From Thermoplasmata archaeon (GTDB lineage: Archaea > Thermoplasmatota > Thermoplasmata > RBG-16-68-12 > JAGMCJ01), in assembly GCA_023129265.1 (NCBI GenBank), contig JAGMCJ010000147.1:1-5275 (forward strand): a stretch of DNA of 5,275 bases, written 5' to 3'. Within the stretch, counting starts at the first letter, position 1; every line of letters begins with the position of its first letter. The notes under the pieces were generated by a model. It was not told where the DNA came from and did not search any database. It saw nothing but the letters and a program-made list of their open reading frames with translations. Shown here piece by piece: positions 1 to 5,275 of the stretch. The position numbers and the translations under genes are program-made.

Positions 1-343
1 ACCAGTTTCTTCTTCCCATCTGCTCTGGGTTGAAGAGGTACATCGGGTCCGTGGGCGAGGGCCACGAGACGTGGTACTTGAGGACGGCTAGCCTGTCCGG
101 AAGGTAATCGTCCGTGAAGATCTCTTCATTCTGCGTTGCATATACGCACGGGGGACATCCTGTATTCGTGAACCTCTCTATCAGGACAACCCTCTGCGTC
201 CCAGGGCCCCTAGTGCCAAGGTCCTCGTGAGTGGTCGTGGAGACATCCTTGACCTCGTTGATGTGAGAGACCGCTGAGAAAGTGACGCTCACAAAAGCTA
301 TCACAACCACTAATGCCCAAAATTTCTTCGATATGCCCATCAT
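1..343 (-). CDS. Exported thioredoxin-fold protein with CPPC motif (3' end outside window)
   Basis: Seen: an open frame from ATG at 343 to the left edge, 114 complete codons and no stop, so the C-terminus is missing. Residues 1-24 form a signal peptide: Lys6-Lys7, then a hydrophobic core from Phe8 to Val20 and a likely cleavage site near Ala24. After a Thr/Gly-rich linker comes a beta strand (RVVLIERFTNTG, 51-62) leading into Cys63-Pro-Pro-Cys66, then a helix-like stretch and the strand LAVLKYHVSWP (85-95). A strand ending in E-x-F-T followed by G-C-x-x-C is characteristic of thioredoxin-fold and Omp28-like secreted proteins. The role is probably thiol-disulfide exchange outside the membrane; the substrate is unknown. 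The start at 343 is chosen because GGAGG lies 7 nt upstream; a second ATG at 340 is adjacent. It has its own TATA-like box and lies 66 bp after the preceding gene. Cis-Pro and C-terminal domains cannot be checked. Confidence 0.85.
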   Translation of the reverse strand, partial: MMGISKKFWALVVVIAFVSVTFSAVSHINEVKDVSTTTHEDLGTRGPGTQRVVLIERFTNTGCPPCVYATQNEEIFTDDYLPDRLAVLKYHVSWPSPTDPMYLFNPEQMGRRNW

Positions 344-350
344 AGACTTG

Positions 351-355
351 CCTCC
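351..355 (-). promoter_or_regulatory. Shine-Dalgarno of the thioredoxin-fold gene
   Basis: GGAGG on the minus strand, 7 nt before the ATG at 343 and 10 nt before the alternative ATG at 340. The spacing favours 343. Confidence 0.75.
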
Positions 356-384
356 TTCCGTAGGAGAAAGTATGGACATAACAG

Positions 385-398
385 TATTATACTTTTCC
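385..398 (-). promoter_or_regulatory. Archaeal promoter (BRE/TATA) of the thioredoxin-fold gene
   Basis: The minus strand reads GGAAAAGTATAATA: a purine-rich BRE-like segment followed by a TATA-like core. With the usual archaeal spacing of about 26 nt, transcription would start near 362. That gives a leader of about 19 nt that contains the GGAGG. The box lies just past the stop codon of the preceding gene, which argues for a separate transcript. No T-rich terminator is visible between the two, so readthrough is possible. Confidence 0.6.
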
Positions 399-409
399 GA
401 AGAATTGGG

Positions 410-1363
410 CTATTCGCGCTTCCTCGGGTATGCCACAACTACGATCATCACGACTATCACAATCACGATGACCAGGATGATCCATGCGGCGAAGTCCACA
501 GGGACCTTGGACACCTTAGGATCCAGAGGGTCGAAGTCCTCCTTGTCGTCAACACCGTCTCCATCCGTGTCCGGGTCTATCGGGCTCGTTCCCAGAGCCG
601 CCTCCTCCTCGTCCGTCAGCCCGTCATTGTCATCATCGTCGTCAAGGTAGTTAGGGGTGCCGTCCCCATCGGTGTCGACGTCCGCGACATCCAACGGAAG
701 GAGGACGTTCGCAGCCATAGTACGATTCGTCACAGTGATGGTCAGATTGTACGAACCATGAGTGCTCGGCGCGATAAGGGCGAACGAGTAGTTCCCGTTG
801 CTGTCCACGTACGTTGTCCAGTTCTCTTCTGTCTCGAGGATCTCGAGTTTCACAAGTGACTGCTCGGCCGGTGCGCTGGTATTCTCATCGTACACGGCAG
901 TTCCGTTCACCCAGAATGGATCGTTGATCACCGGATAGCTCGGAGTAGCGTCGGCGGTCAGGTTAATCCAGTGCACAATCGGGAAGTACTCCGTGTCGGT
1001 TGTATTCGTGTTGGGGATGGGGAGGACGTCGTCGGTTGCGGATATCTTAATGTCGGCGTAGTCAACTTCCGTAGGCATCGTGTACTCGACCCCGTAGACG
1101 AAGTCCCCATCCGGATCAGTCATGGACTCGAAGTTGCAGGTTTCTGGGAAGCATATTATCAAGGAAACGTCCGTGATGGTGCCGTCATCAACCACGGTCG
1201 CGTTGAACGTCACAACCTCGGCCTCCATCGGGTATTTCGGGTGCCAACTGATGTTCGTGATTTCCGGAGGAAGCCCATCCGCTGAAACACTTGGCTGCAC
1301 AAACGAGAACATGAACGAGGCCAGGAGAATAGAACCGAGAATGATCGCGAGAGTCGCTTTCAT
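410..1363 (-). CDS. Membrane-anchored surface protein with Ig-like domain and TSP3-type Asp repeats
   Basis: 317 aa, function not recognised. Layout: signal peptide 1-28 (hydrophobic core with Ala28-Asp29 as likely cleavage site); Ig-like beta domain about 32-112, similar to the repeats of the upstream neighbour (PEIT start, N-x-[ST]-V-x-D, GD-x-x-Y-x-x-x-MP); second beta-rich domain about 141-215; Asp-rich thrombospondin type 3-like repeats 228-282 (DTDGDGTPN, DNDGLTDEEE, DTDGDGVDD), expected to bind calcium; one transmembrane helix 292-311; short basic tail PRKRE. Ten N-x-S/T sequons (N37, 54, 120, 134, 153, 161, 181, 191, 206, 213) all lie in the extracellular part. Only two cysteines, C71 and C76, could pair. 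An in-frame ATG at 1489 would give 359 aa, but the added 42 residues precede a perfect signal peptide and contain the TATA box and terminator, so 1363 is preferred. There is no Shine-Dalgarno; the transcript is probably nearly leaderless. Likely an envelope glycoprotein. Confidence 0.88.
   Translation of the reverse strand: MKATLAIILGSILLASFMFSFVQPSVSADGLPPEITNISWHPKYPMEAEVVTFNATVVDDGTITDVSLIICFPETCNFESMTDPDGDFVYGVEYTMPTEVDYADIKISATDDVLPIPNTNTTDTEYFPIVHWINLTADATPSYPVINDPFWVNGTAVYDENTSAPAEQSLVKLEILETEENWTTYVDSNGNYSFALIAPSTHGSYNLTITVTNRTMAANVLLPLDVADVDTDGDGTPNYLDDDDDNDGLTDEEEAALGTSPIDPDTDGDGVDDKEDFDPLDPKVSKVPVDFAAWIILVIVIVIVVMIVVVAYPRKRE
518..682 (-). repeat. Thrombospondin type 3-like Asp-rich repeats
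   Basis: Encodes residues 228-282 of the 317-aa surface protein. Spaced units of the D-x-D-x-D-G form (DTDGDGTPN, DDDDDNDGLTDEEE, DTDGDGVDD) end in DFDPLDP, just before the membrane anchor. Such units bind calcium in known families and form a rigid stalk; binding here is inferred. Confidence 0.8.
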
Positions 1364-1390
1364 GGTATCGAGAGTAAATTGCCCAGACAC

Positions 1391-1404
1391 GATATAACGT
1401 TTAC
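1391..1404 (-). promoter_or_regulatory. Archaeal promoter of the TSP3-repeat surface protein
   Basis: The minus strand reads GTAAACGTTATATC, with the TATA-like core GTTATATC at 1398-1391. A start about 26 nt downstream would fall near 1368, only about 5 nt before the ATG at 1363. This fits the absence of a Shine-Dalgarno and supports the shorter start. Confidence 0.5.
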
Positions 1405-1440
1405 CCAGCGCGCATCGACATGGCCACCGCTGCGCCACAG

Positions 1441-1476
1441 TGAAAAAGGAAAAGAGAGGATAGCCTAAACTATCCT
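1441..1476 (-). terminator. Hairpin plus T-rich terminator after the Ig-repeat protein
   Basis: A perfect 7-bp inverted repeat (AGGATAG / CTATCCT, 1476-1470 pairing with 1463-1457) with a 6-nt loop. On the minus strand it is followed by the T-rich stretch TCTCTTTTCCTTTTTCA (1457-1441). It lies 32 bp beyond the stop codon at 1508 and upstream of the next promoter, where a terminator is expected. Archaeal termination depends mainly on the T tract; the stem resembles an intrinsic terminator. Confidence 0.65.
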
Positions 1477-1507
1477 TGTCGAAATCCAAGAAGGCCTGAT
1501 CGCACGG

Positions 1508-3001
1508 CTATTCAGTCGTTGGCGGCTCCTCTTCCTCAAAAGACTCTTCTGGAGGCGCTCCTCTTCGCCTCGAGGCTACCACTGCCGCGATGATGATTAC
1601 GATGATGATTATCACCGCGATGGCGATGTAGATCCACATCATGTCGAGCGGCTCCTCTTCCGTGACTTCAATCTCGTGAGGCGACGTTGTTGGATTCGCA
1701 GCTGGCGAAGTGGCCTCATTCACGCCGTCCGTAGCAAAGATGTAGTATTCCACTCCGTCGGTTGTCACCGCCGAGGCCGGTATCGTAGCAGTGTAGGTGT
1801 CACCGGACACACTCATAGTGATGGGCGTGTAGGTTGTGTCACCTTTCTTCCTGTAATAGAGGGTTGCACTCTCTACGCTAACATCGTCGGTAATCGTGGC
1901 TTCGATTGACTTCTCCTTGTCGGCTGTGGCGCTCTCCACGGGCGTGTGAGTTATCGTCGGGGCAGTAGTGTCCCCGGTGACGGTGATAGTATAGTACTCT
2001 GTCCGAACCTCGTTATCGCTCTTGTCATTTGCCCAGATGAAGTATGTTATATCACCCTCAGAGGTCTGCGCTGGCATGGTGTAGTTGTATGTGTCCCCCG
2101 CTACGAGGGTCATTGACACATTCCAGGGATCGCCATTGACATCCGTGTAACTTATGTTGACTTGGGCGACACCTGCGTTATCGGTTACAGTGGCGGAAAT
2201 ATTGAAAGTTGCACCAACAGTAGCGCTAGTTACTGGTGTATGTGTTATTTCAGGAGCTTCTGTGTCAAACGAGATTGTGATGGTAGAATTGGCGGTTCGA
2301 TTCTCGTTGTCGCTCGTATCATTCGCCCAGATGAAGTATTCTATGGTCCCAGTAGAAGTCGGTGCAGGAATGGAGTAGGTGTAATTGCCATCTACTAGGG
2401 TCATTGTCTCATTGTACCTTAAGCCCGTCGTGACATTCGTATAGTCCAGGCTGACGTTGTTGACAGCTACGTTATCCGTTACGTTGGCGGTAATCGCTAT
2501 GGTGTTGTTCACCCATCCTTGCGCAACGGCGTCGTGGACTATTTCAGGGAGCATAGCGTCTACAACCGTTACTTCCAAGTCGTAGCTCCCGAAACCGACC
2601 GTTCGGTTGATTTGAATATACGTCCATTCATCCGTTTCAAATGCAAAGGTGACCGTAGCCACATCTCCACTCACTCCAGTATCTGAAGCAACTTCTGCCT
2701 GGCTTTGATCATAGAGGTACAGATCGATTGTCAGTGGGTTTGGCACAGTCACATTTACATACACCGTCAGGTCAGTACCACCCAGTGTCAAGTTGTAGTA
2801 GTCGTTGACGTCTGTGCCGTCAACATCCCCAATGTGCATTCCCGTTGCAATGCTCTCCGCTGTCGCAAAATCATCGTTCGGTTCAGTATCGGCAACCACC
2901 GTTAGAGTGCCCAGCATCGTAGTGCAGAGAAGCGCAGCGAAGAGGACTAGTACACACGCACATGGCCCACTATGCTTACGAAACAATTCTGTGGATTTCA
3001 T
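1508..3001 (-). CDS. Surface glycoprotein: PPC domain, three Ig-like repeats, membrane anchor
   Basis: 497 aa, precise role not recognised. Layout: long signal peptide 1-37 (core ACVLVLFAALL; cleavage likely after Ala37); PPC-type (pre-peptidase C-terminal) beta domain about 38-147, beginning with its hallmark EPNDDFATAESI and containing D-x-N-D-Y-Y and LDLYLYD-like strands; three tandem Ig-like repeats at 151-247, 249-345 and 347-447, each with [AL]P-x-I at the start, T-D in the middle and EYFIWANDTSDN-like residues near the end; transmembrane helix about 454-476; cytoplasmic tail with Arg478-480 followed by a Glu/Pro-rich end. Sixteen N-x-S/T sequons lie in residues 70-306. Cysteines (14, 16, 26) occur only in the signal peptide, so the mature protein has none. 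No protease or other catalytic domain accompanies the PPC domain. Start at 3001 is supported by GGAGG 7 nt upstream. Probably a type I surface glycoprotein, perhaps for adhesion or envelope structure. Confidence 0.92.
   Translation of the reverse strand: MKSTELFRKHSGPCACVLVLFAALLCTTMLGTLTVVADTEPNDDFATAESIATGMHIGDVDGTDVNDYYNLTLGGTDLTVYVNVTVPNPLTIDLYLYDQSQAEVASDTGVSGDVATVTFAFETDEWTYIQINRTVGFGSYDLEVTVVDAMLPEIVHDAVAQGWVNNTIAITANVTDNVAVNNVSLDYTNVTTGLRYNETMTLVDGNYTYSIPAPTSTGTIEYFIWANDTSDNENRTANSTITISFDTEAPEITHTPVTSATVGATFNISATVTDNAGVAQVNISYTDVNGDPWNVSMTLVAGDTYNYTMPAQTSEGDITYFIWANDKSDNEVRTEYYTITVTGDTTAPTITHTPVESATADKEKSIEATITDDVSVESATLYYRKKGDTTYTPITMSVSGDTYTATIPASAVTTDGVEYYIFATDGVNEATSPAANPTTSPHEIEVTEEEPLDMMWIYIAIAVIIIIVIIIAAVVASRRRGAPPEESFEEEEPPTTE
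1661..1963 (-). repeat. Ig-like repeat 3 (membrane-proximal)
   Basis: Encodes residues 347-447. It keeps the APTITHTPV start, the I-T-D-D and GDTYTATIP segments and the EYYIFATDG end of the other copies, but has no usable N-glycosylation sequon (the only N-x-T is N-P-T). It is the most divergent copy. Confidence 0.8.
1967..2257 (-). repeat. Ig-like repeat 2
   Basis: Encodes residues 249-345. It shares APEITHTPV with repeat 3 and EYFIWAND-type residues (TYFIWANDKSDNE) with repeat 1, and carries four sequons (N267, 282, 294, 306). Confidence 0.85.
2261..2551 (-). repeat. Ig-like repeat 1
   Basis: Encodes residues 151-247. It contains LPEIVHDAV, NVTDNVAV, MTLVDGNYTYSIPAPTS and EYFIWANDTSDNE, each with a counterpart in repeat 2. 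Nine sequons make it the most heavily marked copy. Confidence 0.85.
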
Positions 3002-3008
3002 TCACTTT

Positions 3009-3013
3009 CCTCC
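3009..3013 (-). promoter_or_regulatory. Shine-Dalgarno of the Ig-repeat glycoprotein
   Basis: GGAGG on the minus strand, 7 nt before the ATG at 3001. The same motif and spacing precede the gene at the left edge. Confidence 0.75.
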
Positions 3014-3054
3014 GAAGGCATCTTTCCATCCCTTCGTTCGTGTATTCCCATAGT

Positions 3055-3071
3055 ATTATAAATTTCTTTTT
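3055..3071 (-). promoter_or_regulatory. Archaeal promoter of the Ig-repeat glycoprotein
   Basis: The minus strand reads AAAGAAATTTATAAT: a purine-rich BRE-like run followed by the TATA core TTTATAAT (3062-3055). The predicted start near 3032 gives a leader of about 31 nt containing the Shine-Dalgarno. It is the clearest TATA box in the window, set in a locally AT-rich stretch. Confidence 0.7.
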
Positions 3072-3130
3072 GTGGTAATCGGGCCATTCCACAGAATCGT
3101 AGGTTCCTGATAATAGCACACAATCGCTTT

Positions 3131-3826
3131 CTATGATTCCCCAGTCTCGTCTATGAGGTGCATCCCGCATTCATCCTTCTCTTTCCCGTGCCACCTGCCG
3201 GCCCGCTCGTACCTCCCCCACGTTCCAGCAAGGGTGCACGGCTTGCATCCCAGGCTCGCATAGCCCTCATCATACAGCGGGTTGTACGGAATCCCATTGT
3301 CCTTGATGAATCGCCATACTTCTTCCTTTGTCCAGTCAACGATCGGATTGACCTTCGTGGGCATCCCTTCGTATTCCTCAACCCTTTCGAGGTTTGTCCT
3401 GAACTCCGTCTCATCACTTCTCAGGCCAGTCATCCACGCGTCCAGGTTCTTCAGGTATCTTCTCGTGGGTTCCACCTTCAGTATCTCGCAGCACAGCTTC
3501 GGGTCGCGCGAATAGAGGTCCTCGCCATGCTCCCTTTCCAGTTCGTCCTTGCTCATGGATGGGTATATCTCTTCCAGGTTGAGATCCCACTCCTCCCTCA
3601 GCCTGTTCTTGAATCTATCCGTTTCTTCGAAGCCATATCCGGTTCTGATCATGAAGACCTTGATATGTGGGTCGATTTCGCGGGCCAGACTGAGAACTGT
3701 GACGCTGTCCTTCCCAAAACTGCATGCAAGCGCTACTCTCTCGAACTCACCGATCGCCCATCTGAGCGTCTCCTTGGTGGCCTCGAGCTTCTCCTGGAAG
3801 TCCTTCACAATGACGGATATGCGCAT
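3131..3826 (-). CDS. cysH: Adenylyl-sulfate (APS/PAPS) reductase, [4Fe-4S] type
   Basis: 231 aa, a normal length for the single-domain enzyme. The family reduces APS or PAPS to sulfite with a thiol donor (usually thioredoxin) in assimilatory sulfate reduction, in the cytoplasm. Seen: PP-loop SFGKDS (36-41); Cys112-Cys113 in DPKLCCEILKVEP; GLRSDE (134-139); NPIVDWTKEEVW (160-171); PLYDEGYASLGCKPCT (183-198) with Cys194-x-x-Cys197; and ECGMH (219-223), whose Cys220 matches the catalytic cysteine. The CC plus CxxC set binds the iron-sulfur cluster and in known enzymes goes with APS rather than PAPS use. One oddity: Arg61 replaces the usual Asp in the DTG motif (IRTGYGFEET). The ATG at 3826 is the only in-frame ATG before the core; a weak AAGGA lies very close upstream. 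The permease gene is 118 bp upstream on the same strand with no strong promoter between. No terminator is visible after the stop. Confidence 0.92.
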   Translation of the reverse strand: MRISVIVKDFQEKLEATKETLRWAIGEFERVALACSFGKDSVTVLSLAREIDPHIKVFMIRTGYGFEETDRFKNRLREEWDLNLEEIYPSMSKDELEREHGEDLYSRDPKLCCEILKVEPTRRYLKNLDAWMTGLRSDETEFRTNLERVEEYEGMPTKVNPIVDWTKEEVWRFIKDNGIPYNPLYDEGYASLGCKPCTLAGTWGRYERAGRWHGKEKDECGMHLIDETGES

Positions 3827-3944
3827 GTCCTTTTCCTTTTTTCGCCTTAGGAGGGGGGTCTCGAGTCCTTGATCCGGTGCCCATCCCTCGATTGAACGAT
3901 ATCGATCCAGCAGAGGACGGTGGACGATTCATCGTAGTCCTGGG

Positions 3945-5275
3945 CTACATCAGGGCAAGCTGGATTGCCACGGTCAGTAGCAACAGCCCGGTTCCCACAA
4001 TCAACGTGACAATCATGAACGGGAAGGCCTTGCGCATGAAGTATCGAAAGGTTATCTGAAACCCGAACTTCTCGGAAATCCCCACGGCAATAAGATTTGC
4101 CGGTGAGCCAACCAACAGACCATTTCCCCCGAAACACGCACCAATCGACAGCGCCCACCACATTGGATTGATGAAGAATCCCTCCAGGTTGAAATATGGC
4201 TCCATAGCGAAGATGATTGGAATCATAGTGGCGGTCGCGGGGATGTTGCTCAGGGTGGCAGAAGTCATCGCGGAGAACCAGATGATGAACACCAATGCCA
4301 CAAGTAGATTGCCTCCTGTAAAGCCGACAAGAGCATCTCCAACAATATCCATGACCCCGACTTGAACCAACCCTCCTACGAAAACGAAAAGGGCTGCGAA
4401 GAAGATAAGCGTAGACCAGTGAACGTGCCTCAGCGCATCCTCGGGATGTATCCTTCCCCAGACGAGCAACGCTACAGCACCTAGAATCGCAACGACAGAG
4501 GCCGGTATGTGGAGTATATGGTGAATCCCGAAGAATATGATGACGATTCCCATCACGATGAGGGACTTCTTGAGAAGTTTCATGTTCTTGATCTCATCCC
4601 ACTCATTCGTCTTGAGAATCTCTTCGAGATTGCTTGGGGTTTGCTTGATCTCCTCCCTAAACATCCACTTGAATAGGGGGATAGCTACAAGCATTGTGAT
4701 TATTACGATTGGCGTGATATGAATGACGAAGCTCATGAAAGATATCTCCGCGATACTACCGATCATGATGTTCGGCGGGTCTCCGACGAGTGTAGCCGCC
4801 CCTCCGACGTTGGATGCAAGTATCTCAACCATAATAATAGGAATAGGGTTCAACTCGAGCCTCTTCGCAATCGCTATCGTGATGGGTATCAGCAGAAGAA
4901 TGGTGCTCACGTTGTCGAGAAATGCTGAAGCAGTTGCGCTGACAACCCCGAGCATCAGGGTGAGCCCCCAATAGTTTCCCAAGACTGTCTTCGCCATTCT
5001 GATGGCCACGAATTCGAACAATCCTGTCTCTGCTATTACCCCGACAATGACCATCATCCCGAACAGAAGACCGAGAGTGTTGAAGTCTATCGCAACGAAG
5101 CCCAGCTCGGGTGTGTACAGGCTCCCGCCAGGCTGGGAATAGCCAATGAGGAGGTGGGCTACAATCATCGCAGCGGCACCCAACAGCGCGACCGTCGTCC
5201 TGTGCAACTTCTCCAAGACCATCAGGACCAACGTGCCGATGAAGATGCCAACAGTGATTGCCTGGATCCAAGCCT
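3945..5275 (-). CDS. ArsB/P-protein-like (SLC13-type) ion permease, 5' end outside window
   Basis: 442 complete codons in an open frame that continues to the right edge; the N-terminus is missing. A TTG at 5231 and an ATG at 5222 lie inside the first membrane helix (AWIQAITVGIFIGTLVL), which starts further upstream, so neither is the true start. Polytopic, with about 10-12 hydrophobic segments and one hydrophilic loop near visible residues 204-236. Signature segments (numbered from the first complete codon): EKLHRTTVALLGAA (21-34), LDNVSTILLLIPI (119-131), NVGGAATLVGDPPNIMIGS (155-173), SNIPATATMIPI (342-353) and GGNGLLVGSPANLI (382-395). The DN-x-[ST]T and GGAAT-x-x-GDPPN motifs are those of the ArsB/P-protein branch of the ion transporter superfamily. 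The substrate cannot be read from sequence: arsenite, sodium/proton exchange, dicarboxylate or sulfate are all handled by relatives. The cysH gene downstream makes sulfate or another oxyanion a possibility, by inference only. Confidence 0.93.
   Translation of the reverse strand, partial: AWIQAITVGIFIGTLVLMVLEKLHRTTVALLGAAAMIVAHLLIGYSQPGGSLYTPELGFVAIDFNTLGLLFGMMVIVGVIAETGLFEFVAIRMAKTVLGNYWGLTLMLGVVSATASAFLDNVSTILLLIPITIAIAKRLELNPIPIIMVEILASNVGGAATLVGDPPNIMIGSIAEISFMSFVIHITPIVIITMLVAIPLFKWMFREEIKQTPSNLEEILKTNEWDEIKNMKLLKKSLIVMGIVIIFFGIHHILHIPASVVAILGAVALLVWGRIHPEDALRHVHWSTLIFFAALFVFVGGLVQVGVMDIVGDALVGFTGGNLLVALVFIIWFSAMTSATLSNIPATATMIPIIFAMEPYFNLEGFFINPMWWALSIGACFGGNGLLVGSPANLIAVGISEKFGFQITFRYFMRKAFPFMIVTLIVGTGLLLLTVAIQLALM

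Noticed and set aside
282..650. 122-codon plus-strand frame rich in Ser and Thr
   Set aside because: It is antisense to the thioredoxin-fold gene and to the Asp-rich and membrane-anchor codons of the TSP3 gene, which explain its Ser/Thr-rich composition.
1364..1489. 42-residue N-terminal extension of the 317-aa surface protein
   Set aside because: It precedes a perfect signal peptide, has no signal-like character itself, and covers the terminator of the previous gene and the TATA-like box.
2976..3170. 64-codon minus-strand frame bridging cysH and the Ig-repeat gene
   Set aside because: It overlaps both real genes, contains the TATA box and Shine-Dalgarno of the downstream gene, and its sequence looks random.
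3832..3843. T-rich run on the plus strand just upstream of cysH as a terminator
   Set aside because: There is no plus-strand gene to terminate; on the coding strand it is an A/G-rich leader.
3158..3850. Long open frame of 230 codons on the plus strand opposite cysH
   Set aside because: It is a full-length antisense shadow of a gene whose family motifs are unambiguous; its translation shows no recognisable domain.
3897..3904. Palindrome CGATATCG in the permease-cysH gap as a TATA box or operator
   Set aside because: Only 8 bp, no purine-rich BRE next to it, and it would leave a leader of about 48 nt; too weak to call a promoter.
3847..4161. 104-codon minus-strand frame overlapping the end of the permease
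   Set aside because: Mostly inside the permease in another frame; the residues look like out-of-frame translation.

Overview
The window looks archaeal, most likely a Thermoplasmata-like euryarchaeon; this is inferred from protein style and promoter form, not from a marker gene. Three genes encode exported proteins of a kind common in those archaea: Ig-like repeats, thrombospondin-type-3 Asp repeats, a PPC domain, many N-glycosylation sequons and a single C-terminal membrane anchor. Each of these three has an archaeal TATA-like box at the expected distance. All five genes lie on the minus strand, so transcription runs from high to low coordinates. No stretch over 300 bases lacks a gene; the four gaps are 66, 144, 129 and 118 bp.

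Right part (3131-5275): a polytopic permease of the ArsB/P-protein (SLC13-like, ion transporter superfamily) class runs off the right edge, so its true N-terminus is outside the window. 118 bp downstream of it is a complete assimilatory-type adenylyl-sulfate reductase (cysH) with every cysteine expected for the [4Fe-4S] enzyme. The pair may be co-transcribed; an anion (possibly sulfate) uptake role for the permease is inference from this context.

Middle and left part (1-3001): three separately promoted envelope genes. First (1508-3001) is a 497-aa protein with signal peptide, PPC domain, three tandem Ig-like repeats, a membrane anchor and an acidic tail. A hairpin plus T-rich terminator follows it. 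Second (410-1363) is a 317-aa membrane-anchored protein with one related Ig-like domain, a second beta domain and Asp-rich calcium-binding repeats. Third (1-343, running off the left edge) is the N-terminal part of an exported thioredoxin-fold protein with a CPPC active site. The two anchored proteins share a homologous domain and probably arose by domain duplication; they look like cell-surface glycoproteins, and the thioredoxin-like protein could act on disulfides outside the membrane.

No rRNA, tRNA, CRISPR array, insertion sequence or defence system was seen. The most useful points are the two edge genes that simple ORF calling misses or mis-starts, the uneven distribution of glycosylation sequons along the Ig repeats, the mixed leadered/leaderless initiation in adjacent genes, and the cysH-permease pairing.
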